Assembly (NCBI GenBank): GCA_902984215.1 | Contig: CADWAF010004648.1 | Coordinates: 1-17,241 of the forward strand | Source: Willaertia magna | Lineage: Eukaryota > Heterolobosea > Eutetramitea > Acrasida > Naegleriidae | Direction of reading: 5' to 3' | Length of the DNA stretch: 17,241 nt | Part shown: positions 9,701 to 17,241 of the stretch, in pieces | How positions within the stretch are numbered: the first letter of the stretch is position 1 | Layout: each line of letters begins with the position of its first letter | Position numbers and translations under genes: made by a program | The notes under the pieces: model-generated | Seen by the model: only the letters and a program-made list of their open reading frames with translations | What the model was told of the DNA's origin: nothing | Databases searched by the model: none

Positions 9701-10017
9701 AACGTCAACGTGAATTAAGAAAGATTATTAAAGATCAACAAACCAAATCAATAACTGAAAAAGAAAAGGAAAAGAAGAGACATCATCACAATAGATTAAA
9801 GGGAATGTTAGAAAATTTATATGAAAAAGAAACTGAAGAGAAACCTTTACTTTTCTCAGAAGAATTAGAGGAGAAAAAGAAGAGAGAAAGAAAAGATTTA
9901 TTAGAAGAGAATGAATCAAAGAAAAAGAAATTACAAGCCTTAATAGGTGATGATGACAATAATAATGAAGATAATGACGATGTAGATGATTTTATGAGTG
10001 AAGTGCTGAGAGATTAA
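6748..10017 (+). CDS. WDR3/Utp12, WD40 protein of the small-subunit processome
   Basis: This protein is a UTP-B subcomplex subunit of the nucleolar SSU processome and is needed for early cleavages of pre-rRNA leading to 18S rRNA. It has 1089 residues and no intron. The N terminus reads MVHSYYRILYDQMVGILASP, in the style of the family start (xYLRY...FGVI). WD40 repeats with GH...W-D ends are clear at about 75-230 (IVMWDI, IKIWEL, IRVWDI) and again at about 410-775 (MYIWNL, LKQWEF, IKIWGL, VKYWDA), fitting two propellers. Acidic inserts lie near 240-265 and 465-485. The C-terminal Utp12 domain, about 840-965, contains ILPFSYAYFIL, NVELITRII and IHFKQM. These align with LPFSYVPDIL, DVELICRCL and IHFGQI in human WDR3. 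It differs from the usual length of about 943 by the inserts and a charged Lys/Glu tail (about 970-1089). In UTP-B it would work with Utp13, Pwp2, Utp18 and Utp21; none of these is in the window. Confidence 0.93.
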   Translation: MVHSYYRILYDQMVGILASPYASIHYSSNKDIIYTPLLHMIGIFNKRSNELIDIILPEDESYYSNVDYTIKHSNITCLQLSKDKNFLAAGFQNGKVFIYNLQKKEQVLFSTGHSSAVSYLAFNKDNSLLVSGGDDTDIVMWDIIASSSKFRLKGHKGRVTGLIFLEKSNALISCSKDMLIKIWELSTCHCVQTLIGSRNEIWNIVIDENEKFLLAGSVDQEIRVWDIEGYHKTNIIKPLTSEENNEENNKEDNKEEEDEAAMEEENLAFYHFDPVFLGTLKRKDETRILQMKFIKNYLILLGSESKFIEIFKVRNPLERKLKLKKSKNKELTEKSPNVVFKYRGQISSETVIRSFDFKLANKEEEEEQKNESNNTVNNNTKDKIEFYLILSTLRNSIEEFDSKSNLVKSISHMGHSSPVRDIKIASDSSVFLTLSNKEMYIWNLSTRITNSNANNKARGIASFLGRSVEDDENAEDEEEDDSSDSNGITKKGKLLKRIEMENALTCQFVPNTNNRYIIVGTKNGSLQMVDANSCEIIFTTKGHEGPVHGISIVNENDYETGTSGSLRKAAPKLGDLTGIALYTCSSDKQLKQWEFTTVVNNNTSSLGVVLTNTLEMNEEILTCKATNKYLALSLIDNTVKVFYRDSYKFLFSLYGHKLPIKSIDISSDEKLIITGSDDKNIKIWGLDFGDCHRSIFGHEQGITNLQFVYQTHYFLSTSKDGNVKYWDADNFELIQHINHSFISKSPIWCIDATKNGKTIIFSGHERGIYLFKMSNELLFLEEEEERRFEEEQLKNLPNSQQFKDISRNTNEGVEHAGRRTIETIRDGEKLMENLDVAMLGDLKHPLLMGLKIDEYVWKCLLRIARSDLDIVLSILPFSYAYFILQNLRLLLQKNYNVELITRIIIILLNIHFKQMILNENDKEMFNLLNDLNSLLRNNLQNFVTKIGYNIAALDFVKNRMKNEQLFMENIPNIPNTNNKVKSYRERQRELRKIIKDQQTKSITEKEKEKKRHHHNRLKGMLENLYEKETEEKPLLFSEELEEKKKRERKDLLEENESKKKKLQALIGDDDNNNEDNDDVDDFMSEVLRD

Positions 10018-10021
10018 TAAA
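10016..10021 (+). terminator. Polyadenylation signal overlapping the WDR3 stop codon
   Basis: AATAAA uses the last two bases of the TAA stop (10015-10017). Only 55 bases separate this stop from the stop of the convergent ABCA gene. If this is the working signal, the 3' untranslated region is extremely short; if not, the transcript runs into the ABCA gene. Confidence 0.35.
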
Positions 10022-10072
10022 TTTATATTAAGAACAATTTATAATATTAAAAATAATATTTATAATAATATT

Positions 10073-13000
10073 TTAATTACACAAACATTGCTTTACCAAA
10101 ACAGATGCTTTACTTCCTCCCCTAAGTGCTTCCTTTTTAGATTCTTCCTCAGCAACAATATTGTGAAATACTTGTTCTAAAGAAACTTGATTAATTGCCC
10201 ATTCCTTAATACCAATTTGTTTTTTACCTTCTTCCATATAAGCAAATAATCCAGAAACACTTCTATCATCCTTCGCTTCTCTATTTTCTTCATGTTGCTG
10301 TTTAGATTGTTGTTCAATTGTAGATGTTCTAGTGGTAGTATTACTATTAAATTGTGGGATTTTAAAAACCATTGTTCCAATTAACTGTAAAGTTTTTGTT
10401 GCTTCTGGAATGTAATCTAAAATATATCTTTCAATTTCCACTTCCTTGTCAACTGGAAAGTTAACAGTTAATAAATAACCACCTCCAAACTTTTTCTTTA
10501 AATGAAAACTATTTCCTAAACAATGATATTCACCTCTATTCATAATTGTCATTCTATCACATAATACATCAGCCTCTTCCATACTATGTGTTGTTAAAAT
10601 AATTGTTCTATTCTTTTTTTGTTCTAAAATAATATTCCACAAGTGTCTTTTACTGGTTGGATCTAATCCTGTAGTTGGTTCATCTAGTAAAATTAGTTTT
10701 GGATCGGCAACTAGAGAGATTGCAATACTTAAACGTCTTTTCATTCCTCCAGATAGAGAACCCGCTAGTGGATTCCATTTAGTTTTTAAGGTTTCATTAT
10801 CTAATCCAACTTGTTGTAATAGTTCTTTTACGTGTCTCTTTTCATACTTTAATTTCACACCTTTTAATCTACTGTAAAAGAGTAAATGTTCTTCACAAGT
10901 AAGGTCCGGATATAATATATCAAACTGTGCTGTTAATCCCATCATTTTGTGTATCTTTTCAATATCGTAACGAACATCGTGACCGTAAATAAAACAGGTA
11001 CCGTTTGAGGGACCGTAAATTCCACTCAAAATGGAAATGGTAGTTGATTTTCCAGCTCCGTTCATTCCCAATAAACCAAAACATTCAGATTTACCAATTA
11101 ATAAATTCGTTCCTTTTAAGGCATAAAAAGAACCATATTTCTTTTCTAAATTGTAAATTACAACACCATTTTCTTCTTTTAATTTTTTAATATGTTCTTC
11201 TTCTTCTGCATCTCCATAATTTGGTGGATTTACTTTCAGTGTTTCTTCCAACACGTCTGAATCAATAACGTGATAAGCGTCGCTGTTATTATTACTAGCT
11301 GTAATTTTACTTTGTTCACTTCTCTTTAAGGATAAGTGATTTTTTGTGAATGGTTTCCAAATCCACTGAATGAAAAACAATGGATGTTTTCCTACGCCAT
11401 TTACTGGAAGAACAGCATCAATATATAATCCAAGAATGTAATAAAGAATGGAACATCCATACATGAAAATTAATGAGTGGAATATTCCTGAATTATTATA
11501 AATGTCAATTGTGTCACCAGGACAACGGAATGAATTACAAGATGAACCAACTGCAACAGAATAGTGAGAGATTTGTAAAGGAAAGATAAGTAATAGAGGA
11601 AGTGCTGCATTGGGAGCGTTTTCAAAAACTGTCAGTTCAAGTATTACACCACACAATGCTTTTGAAATTATTGTTAATTATTGACAGAAAATTAAAGAAA
11701 TGTGTAAATTTACACAAAATTTAAAAGGAAATACTTACGTCCAATTAGAACAATCATATAAGAGGCTATTGTACCAACAATAGTTCTTCTAATAACGCTT
11801 GCTAACAAGAAAGAAAAACTAACTAAACATAATCCCCATCCAATAAAAAAAACAACTGTGTTTAATAAATTTATAATAATTATAAACTATTGTAAATTAT
11901 TACTTACGCGTAATTACTCCATTTGTTTGAGTTATAAATCTAAATCCAAATATTGCTGAAAATATTACAAATAAAATTGATGAGATGATAAATAAGAAAT
12001 ACTGAAAGATAAAAGTCACAAAGAAATAATAACGAATCTTCATTCCCATAAGTTTCATCATCTCCCTTAATTTAGATTCTTTCTCAAAAACAATCATAAA
12101 AGTAAATGCTGGTAATAAAAGACTCAAAATTAATGGATAAAAGAAGGAGCCCTATTTTTAACAATTAGAAAAGTAATGTAAACAAATAATTACTTACCAT
12201 TGTATCAGCTAGTTGAAATCTAGTTAGTTCAGTGTCATATGTCATTTGTGCAATTCTTGTTGTAATTCTTGCGGCTTGATTTCCAGTCACTCTCCTTAAA
12301 AAAGCATCATTCATCCAATTTTGCAATCCACTGGCAATAGTATCTCTACAACTTTTAACTGTTAAACTAAAAGTACCTTTACGCAATACTTCTGAACAGA
12401 ACTGACCATTTTCGTCATGATCATACTGAATGGTGTATTTAATATTTGGATAGTTAACACTTGTTGATAAATTTCTAATAATATAAGCCCCAACTGCTGC
12501 AATTCTTTCACTTCTACCAACAGTTCCTAGCTCATCATAAATAATTTCATCTAATGATTTTTCATTTGTAAATGTTCTATTTCTTGAAAGCCCAGTTGTT
12601 AAATTCCCATTAACAGTAGTTGTGGGAAGAATAGAATAGGGAATTAAAATATTTTCTTTAAATTCATAATTTCCTCTGACAATAGATGTTGGTAAAGCTC
12701 TAGATGGAGGGGACATGTACCTTAAAAAACCACTTGATTGTTTCATGTTTGGTGAATAAATAGCTGAATAAGGTGATAAAAATCCAACACCTAGTGTATC
12801 TAAACCACCTTCAATTTCACTTGCAATATAAAAAGCTTCTGGAGGGTTATAAGTTTTGTTTTGAACAGTTTCATTAAGAAATCTTAAATAATCATCCGTT
12901 TCTTCACGATAATAATCTGGACTGGTTGTGTTTGCATTTGTTAAATTACGTGAATTAATGTAACCTTGATTCTTTGCATAAACCATAATTGCTGATAGTT

Positions 13001-13405
13001 CAACATATGTTGCATTAATTCTTGATACTTCTGTAATCTTTTTTGTGTCATTCACAATGTCATCCGATACAGTGTTAGCTAAATATTAAACAAGAGGTTT
13101 TAACAATTAAAAAATAGTAAAAATTACTTACTTATTGTTTGAAGAATGAAAATAAATAATAAACAAAACACTGGGAAAAACATTTGAAATATATTACTTT
13201 TGTACTGCCTAAGTTGAAGAAAGAAAGATTTAAGGAAAAGTGCCCTCACTTGATTAAGGTCTTTTAATAAAGAACTTTTTAACAAAAGGTCTTTTTTAGA
13301 TGACAATTTTATGTTTTCATTATCCACATGATGTGAGCCATTAACTTCTTCATTAACATGAATAATGGTAGAATCGGATTTATTTTCGAAAATAACTTCC
13401 TGCAT
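10073..13405 (-). CDS. ABCA-type half transporter (ABC subfamily A), five exons
   Basis: This is an ATP-driven membrane transporter of the ABCA family, members of which usually move lipids or sterols. I join exons 13405-13132, 13078-12198, 12151-11908, 11855-11739 and 11658-10073, giving 1033 residues with all phases consistent. The ATG at 13405 is chosen because the frame upstream offers only a TTG. TM1 is at about 72-91 after a basic QLRQYKSNIFQ segment typical of ABCA. A large lumenal or extracellular loop (about 93-380) carries about eight N-glycosylation sequons. TM2-TM6 span about 386-590. A single nucleotide-binding domain follows: Walker A GMNGAGKST at about 703-711, Q-loop Gln750, signature LSGGMKRR at 807-814, Walker B LILLDEPTTGLD at 827-838 and H-loop His863. 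The tail VSLEQVFHNI matches the ABCA C-terminal motif. One TM domain plus one NBD makes it half-size, as in many dictyostelid ABCA proteins, so it should act as a homo- or heterodimer. All catalytic motifs are intact. The cargo is unknown. Confidence 0.92.
11659..11738 (-). other. Intron 4 of the minus-strand ABCA gene
   Basis: An 80-base phase-1 intron with donor GTAAGT and acceptor AAAAG. It is the only one here with a weaker A-rich acceptor, but the AG gives an in-frame join (LIG to PLCGVILEL). Confidence 0.75.
11856..11907 (-). other. Intron 3 of the minus-strand ABCA gene
   Basis: A 52-base phase-1 intron with donor GTAAGT and acceptor ACACAG. It restores the ABCA-like membrane segment FFIGWGLCLVSFSFLLASV. 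Confidence 0.85.
12152..12197 (-). other. Intron 2 of the minus-strand ABCA gene
   Basis: A 46-base phase-0 intron with donor GTAAGT and acceptor AAATAG. It joins LADTM to GSFFYPLIL at the start of TM2. Confidence 0.85.
13079..13131 (-). other. Intron 1 of the minus-strand ABCA gene
   Basis: A 53-base intron with donor GTAAGT (13131) and acceptor ATTTAG (ends 13079). It interrupts a Thr codon after phase 1, just after TM1. Removing it joins LQTI to TNTVSDDI in frame. Confidence 0.85.
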
Positions 13406-13683
13406 TCTTATTAACAATTATTTTGCAATTTTTTTCTCACCTTACTAGCTCTTTATTTATTTCACAATTTATTCAGGTTCTAGGAAAAAAGAACTAACAA
13501 AAGGAGCGGACATTCTATTGCCTTTCTAAAGCGGTCGTACTTTGACACGGACATTCTAGTAACTTTCTTGTGAAAAGAACTGGACCTTACATGTAACAAA
13601 AGGAAATGCTTGTGTTTTGGAACGTACATTCTAGTTTCTTTTTTTAAAAACAGTCCGCAGTGTTAAGAAAAAAATAATTGAAA
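13406..13683. promoter_or_regulatory. Shared divergent promoter of the two ABCA genes
   Basis: These 278 bases separate two oppositely directed ATGs, so both ABCA promoters must fit here. GC is visibly higher than in other spacers of the window. The region holds three same-strand copies of CG(G/T)ACATTCTA (13507, 13548, 13623), each followed by a TTTCT-like string. It also has a 10-base palindrome TTACATGTAA at 13587-13596 and two copies of AACAAAAGGA (13496-13505 and 13595-13604). These are candidate operator sites for co-regulation; no factor is identified. Confidence 0.65.
13507..13640 (+). repeat. Three-copy promoter motif CGGACATTCTAGT
   Basis: Copies start at 13507 (CGGACATTCTATT), 13548 (CGGACATTCTAGT) and 13623 (CGTACATTCTAGT), all in the same direction. 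A TTTCT follows each copy at slightly varying distance. Start-to-start spacings are 41 and 75 bases. The cluster lies nearer the plus-strand gene. Confidence 0.7.
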
Positions 13684-16461
13684 ATGTATTTAGTAGAAGT
13701 AGGAAAACAAACCTTAATTCTTCTTAAAAAGAATGGTTTACTTTACCTTAGAAGATGGAAAAGTACTTTATTTCAATTACTTTCTCCTGTAATTATTTTC
13801 TTAATATTATTCGGATTACAGAAAATTTCAGAGTCGTTTAAAGGAAAGAATGAATTACATCCCTCTGTAGCTCCAATTCACAAAGGAATTGATTTTCCAC
13901 TTGACAATGCAAAGAATAGTAATTTTAATGGCACTTATAAAATCCCAAAGTTTTATAGTTGTACTCCGTGGGATGAAAAAACTTGTTTTAAATTGGGATT
14001 TTCATCAAACGGTGTTGCCTTTGGTGAAACTGTAATGAGTCAATTACTTGTTGAAGATTATAAACTTGAGGAAGGAAAAGATTATATAAATTTTACAACA
14101 AAAAACCAGTTAGAAGAATGGATGTATAAAAATCAAAACCGTACTCTTATTGGTGTTGCTTTTGATGTAGGAACTTCAGTTTATGATACATCTTACACTT
14201 TATATTATAATAGAACTAAATCGGATTTGGTTACACCTGTCAGCTCAGTTCAAAATTTAATTGACAACACCATTATTTATTTAAGAATGAAGCAGTTAGG
14301 AAGAAAGATTGATAGAAATAGTATAAGTGTTGATTACAAACCATTTCCTTCTCCACCACAAACACAAAACGGTCAAGTTTTCCTTAGTCAAAGTACTGGT
14401 CCAACTTTCTTCTCGATTGGAGCAATGATTGTTTTAATTGTGTCTTTAAGTAGTGTAGTTATGGAAAAAGAGTATAGATTAAGATATTCAATGATTATGA
14501 TGGGAATGAAAGACTCTGCTTATTTCTTGTCATGGTTTATTACCTTTTTCATTATTTGCATAATTTTTTCCTTTATTAACGTAATCACAGGATTAATCTT
14601 TCAGTTCAGCACCTTTTTAAATAGTAACGTTGTGATTATGTTTTTTTTGTTCTTTTGCTTTACAATTTCACTAACCAGTTTTTCACTTTTATTAAGCACG
14701 TTTGTAAAGGAATCGAAACAGGCTTTAATTTTAGGATTTTTAATTTTAGCTTTCAGTTTTATTTTGAATTTATTCATATCTAACAAGGGCGTTGTAAACA
14801 TGATTTACGAGAAAATGCCTGCAATTGGAATTTTGTTAATGTTTTATCCACCGTTTAATTTTGCAAAAGTTTTTTATGATATTTCAGAAAAAGCTTTACC
14901 ACAATATGACGCAGCTAAAAGAAGTTATGTTACAGGACCTGGTTTTGGTTTTACAGATTTAGGTAAGTATGATTTATATTTTTTTTTTGTTTAATTATTC
15001 GTTATTATAAGTTGCTGACAGTTTTATAAAAACCACAGCTGGGGAGATAATTTACACACCAAAAACTATTTATTACTTTTTAATTTTATTAGGAAACAGT
15101 TTAATGTTTTTAATTTTATATTGGTATTGTGATAAAGTTTTTTCTGATGCTTCTGGTGTAAGAAAGTCACCAATTTTCTTTCTACAACCATCTTATTGGG
15201 GAATAAATATCTTTAAAAGAAAGAAAAAGAGTTTTGAAGAAGATAACGACGAAGAAGAATTAAAAATGATTGAAACAGAAGATGTCAAACAAGAATTTCA
15301 TAAAGCTCGTGATCAAAATATTAAGGCAGCTGTCAGAATTATTTCCTTAAAGAAAACATTTATTGGATTCTTTGCAGGTTTATTTAAAGTTTTATTTCCA
15401 AAGAACAAATTATTTAGAGAAAAACAAGCATTAAAAGGATTGAGTTTAGTAGTTGAAGAAGGCACTTGTGTAGCACTGTTAGGTCACAATGGCGCAGGAA
15501 AGACCACAACAATGTCAATTTTAAGTGGTTTATATTCACAAACGAAAGGAGATGCCTACATTGACGGACTTGATGTTAAATCTAATATTGGAAAGATTAG
15601 AAAACAGTTGGGAATGTGTCCTCAACATGATATTTTGTGGGATGATTTAACGGCTGAAGAACATTTACAATTATTTGGTAATCTAAAGGGAATTTCTAAA
15701 AAACAAAGACAAGAAGAAGTGAAAAGTTTGTTAGAAGCAGTTGATTTGTTACATGTAGGACATCACCTTGTTAAAACATTTTCTGGAGGAATGAAACGTC
15801 GTCTTTCATTATGCATTTCATGGTAAGTTGTTCAATTTATTATTTTCCTTAGTTTATTAACAAAATTACTTGTCACAATAGTGTTGGTAATCCAAAGTTA
15901 ATAATGTTAGATGAACCAACGACTGGATTAGATCCTCACAGTAGAAAGAAATCATGGAACTTAATTCAAAAGATGAAAGTTGGTCGTGCAATGATTTTAA
16001 CAACACATCATTTAGATGAAGCAGATTACTTGGCTGACAGAATTGCCATTATGGCCAATGGTGAATTAAAATGTATTGGTAGTTCTTTAGAAATTAAGGC
16101 TCAATATGGTAAAGGATATAATTTACACGTAATTGCAAATTCAGGTTTTGAAAACCAAGTCCAACAAACGGTTGTGAAAAATATTGAGGGAGTGGAATTA
16201 GTGTCAAAAGACGCTGGTAATTTTATATTTAATGTACCAAAAGAACAAACTGTTGCTTTAGGTCACTTTTTATTTAATTTAGAGCAAGATACATTAATGT
16301 TTAAGGATTGGGGTATTGCACAAACTACTTTGGAAGAAGTTTATTTGAAAGTTACAAAAGAGTCAGATTTTACTTATAAAGAATTTAAAACTGCTTCATC
16401 ATCAGATGTGGAAATGAAAGAAATATCAGTGATGGAAAATCAAAACACAATTCGATTATAA
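13684..16461 (+). CDS. ABCA-type half transporter (ABC subfamily A), three exons
   Basis: This is a second ABCA half transporter, probably a lipid-type membrane pump. I join exons 13684-14962, 15039-15822 and 15882-16461, giving 880 residues in consistent phase. The start is the ATG two codons after a TTG that also opens the frame, with A-rich bases in front. TM1 lies at about 28-45 after YLRRWKSTLFQLLSP. The external loop (about 48-240) has four N-glycosylation sequons. TM2-TM6 span about 241-458, with MEKEYRLRYSMIMMGMK between TM2 and TM3 as in ABCA. The NBD has Walker A GHNGAGKTT at 575-583, Q-loop Gln622 in CPQHDILWDDLT, signature FSGGMKRR at 674-681 (Phe replaces the usual Leu), Walker B LIMLDEPTTGLD at 694-705 and H-loop His730. 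The tail TTLEEVYLKV is the ABCA end motif. It is shorter than its neighbour, mainly in the external loop and linker, and its introns are in different places, so the pair is not a recent duplication. A heterodimer with the neighbour is possible but inferred. Confidence 0.93.
14963..15038 (+). other. Intron 1 of the plus-strand ABCA gene
   Basis: A 76-base phase-1 intron with donor GTAAGT and acceptor CCACAG. An earlier AG at 15020-15021 would break the frame. The AG at 15037-15038 gives FTDL-AGEIIYTP and restores the last membrane segment before the NBD. Confidence 0.85.
15823..15881 (+). other. Intron 2 of the plus-strand ABCA gene
   Basis: A 59-base phase-2 intron with donor GTAAGT and acceptor CAATAG. 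It interrupts the NBD between the signature and Walker B; splicing gives LSLCISCVGNPKLIMLDEP, a normal ABCA sequence. Confidence 0.88.
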
Positions 16462-16730
16462 ACAATTAAACTTAGATTGGAGTGATGAAATGAGAGATTT
16501 ACAACATTGTCATAGCCTGTTCGTTTAATAAAAACTGTAATTAGCGTTGTCACCTCAGCGTTGTTTACCTTATCACTTAAAGATTTTGATTTTTTAAATT
16601 TGCGCCTTTTTTTACTAAAAAATCAGGTCAAGTTGATTTGTTAATTAATGTTATTTTTTTTATATTAACTTAGTGGAATATAAGATCACTTTTAATTAAA
16701 TACTGTGGACTCTAAGTCAACAGAAAAACA
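16462..16730. other. 3' flank of the plus-strand ABCA gene
   Basis: This stretch holds the likely polyadenylation signal AATAAA at 16527-16532, 66 bases after the stop. It also has a pair of direct repeats AGCGTTGT at 16543-16550 and 16557-16564, then AT-rich DNA without a long frame. I see no RNA gene. Confidence 0.45.
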
Positions 16731-16944
16731 ATGAAAAACAATGAAATAGATATTTTAACTGACTGTTATTGTTGTAAAAACCATTTTGAAAAGTTTCTTC
16801 TGTTAATTTTAAGAGTTTTATTTAAATAATGAATTGTTTTCTTTACCAGAAGTATTTGTCTGGATGGTGAATTCTTAATCTCATCTTCATTAGTTTGTCA
16901 CAAATGTAAGCCAGGAGAATTTAGTTTCTCAGAAGGTATTAGAA

Positions 16945-16972
16945 TACTGTAAAATCTCGTGCGTAAGCAACT
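16945..16972 (+). repeat. Left terminal inverted repeat of the MITE
   Basis: It starts TACTGTAAAATCTCG and ends AAGCAACT. It matches the reverse complement of 17099-17126 without mismatch, and the next pair outward of the loop (16973 with 17098) mismatches. Confidence 0.85.
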
Positions 16973-17098
16973 TCCTCGGGTATATTCTAAAAAAAAATTT
17001 TTAAAGGCGAAGAGTGTAGAAAAGTGGTGTTTGGCTGTATTTTAAAGGGAAAATTGCTATATATGTGCTATTTTTTTTGGAAGTTGCTTATGCAAAAG

Positions 17099-17126
17099 AG
17101 TTGCTTACGCACGAGATTTTACAGTA
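17099..17126 (-). repeat. Right terminal inverted repeat of the MITE
   Basis: It is the exact reverse complement of the left arm. The nearby copy at 17079-17094 can also pair with the inner end of the left arm (15 of 16 bases), so two alternative hairpins are possible. Confidence 0.85.
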
Positions 17127-17241
17127 GATGTGTGTATGGAAAACATTCCTTGGGACATTTAAAACAGATGGTTGAATTAATTCAATAATTAAAAGCTGGA
17201 AATAGAGGAAAAGTTGCAACTAATGGAAAATATTTATTCTG

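Larger units (their letters stand above)
16945..17126. mobile_element. MITE-like element with 28-base perfect inverted ends and TA target
   Basis: Left arm 16945-16972 and right arm 17099-17126 are perfect reverse complements over 28 bases. Both outer ends are TA, which fits a TA target-site duplication and 26-base terminal repeats. The end reads CTGTAAAATCTCG, which loosely resembles pogo/Tigger-type ends (CAGTxxxxCTCG). The 182-base unit has no ORF, so it would be a non-autonomous Tc1/mariner-superfamily MITE needing a transposase from elsewhere. Just inside the right arm, AGTTGCTTATGCA (17082-17094) repeats AGTTGCTTACGCA (17099-17111). No second copy is seen in the window. Confidence 0.7.
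16731..17241 (+). pseudogene. Possible decayed zinc-finger (RING-like?) gene, interrupted by a MITE
   Basis: An ATG at 16731 opens MKNNEIDILTDCYCCKNHF. With a possible 48-base intron (16802-16849; weak donor GTTAAT, good acceptor TTACCAG) it continues as SICLDGEF, then LVCHKCKPGEF. The Cys pairs CxCC and CxxC suggest zinc binding. The frame ends inside the inserted element at 16950-16952. After the element, another frame reads HSLGHLKQMVELIQ, a stop, then LKAGNRGKVATNGKYLF. It loosely recalls the second half of a RING finger (CGHSxCxxC...CPxCR) with its Cys lost. No continuous frame joins the parts, so I favour a degraded gene. It could instead be chance, or an intact gene with introns I cannot resolve that continues past the window. 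Confidence 0.3.

Noticed and set aside
10073..13417. Five separate small minus-strand genes instead of one ABCA gene
   Set aside because: Each break has a GT donor and AG acceptor 46-80 bases apart, phases match, and the joined protein is a complete ABCA half transporter.
13406..13417. Extra N-terminal residues (TTG start) for the minus-strand ABCA gene
   Set aside because: An in-frame ATG lies at 13405, and eukaryotic nuclear genes rarely start at TTG. The same reason sets the plus-strand ABCA start at 13684 instead of 13678.
15020..15021. Acceptor site at 15020-15021 for the first intron of the plus-strand ABCA gene
   Set aside because: It would leave the downstream exon out of frame; the AG at 15037-15038 gives the correct phase and a normal ABCA join.
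1..17241. Ciliate-type genetic code
   Set aside because: TAA and TAG end all the recognised proteins at expected places, and no internal TAA or TAG is needed within conserved domains.

Overview
The window is AT-rich eukaryotic nuclear DNA that uses the standard genetic code. It has very short introns (46-80 bases) with GTAAGT-type donors, A-rich leaders just before start codons, compact gene spacing, and Asn/Gln/Ser homopolymer runs in proteins. With a Mcm1/SRF-type MADS factor and half-size ABCA transporters, this points to an amoebozoan, most likely a dictyostelid social amoeba. A heterolobosean is the main alternative. The assignment is an inference from style and gene content, not a proven taxon.

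Layout, left to right. (1) Positions 1-338 hold the last intron and last exon of an SRF/Mcm1-type MADS-box gene (+). (2) Positions 527-6193 (-) hold an intronless gene for an 1888-residue protein. It has coiled coils flanking about 70 short T-[D/E] motifs, many at an exact 12-residue period; I do not recognise the protein. (3) Positions 6194-6747 are a divergent promoter region with a perfect E2F-type palindrome close to the repeat-protein gene. (4) Positions 6748-10017 (+) encode WDR3/Utp12, a small-subunit processome protein for 18S rRNA maturation. (5) Positions 10073-13405 (-) and 13684-16461 (+) are two head-to-head half-size ABCA transporters, 1033 and 880 residues after joining five and three exons. 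They share a 278-base promoter with three copies of a CGGACATTCTA-like motif. (6) Positions 16462-17241 carry a 182-base MITE-like element with perfect 28-base inverted ends including TA. It sits inside what looks like a decayed zinc-finger (possibly RING) gene.

The genes do not form one pathway. The two ABCA genes are the only pair that looks functionally linked, by shared promoter and family. The strongest candidate for something undescribed is the repeat protein. Its motif array resembles a very large set of dynein-light-chain (LC8/DYNLL) binding sites of the myosin-V TMTD type, and its promoter and CDK-type sites hint at cell-cycle control.
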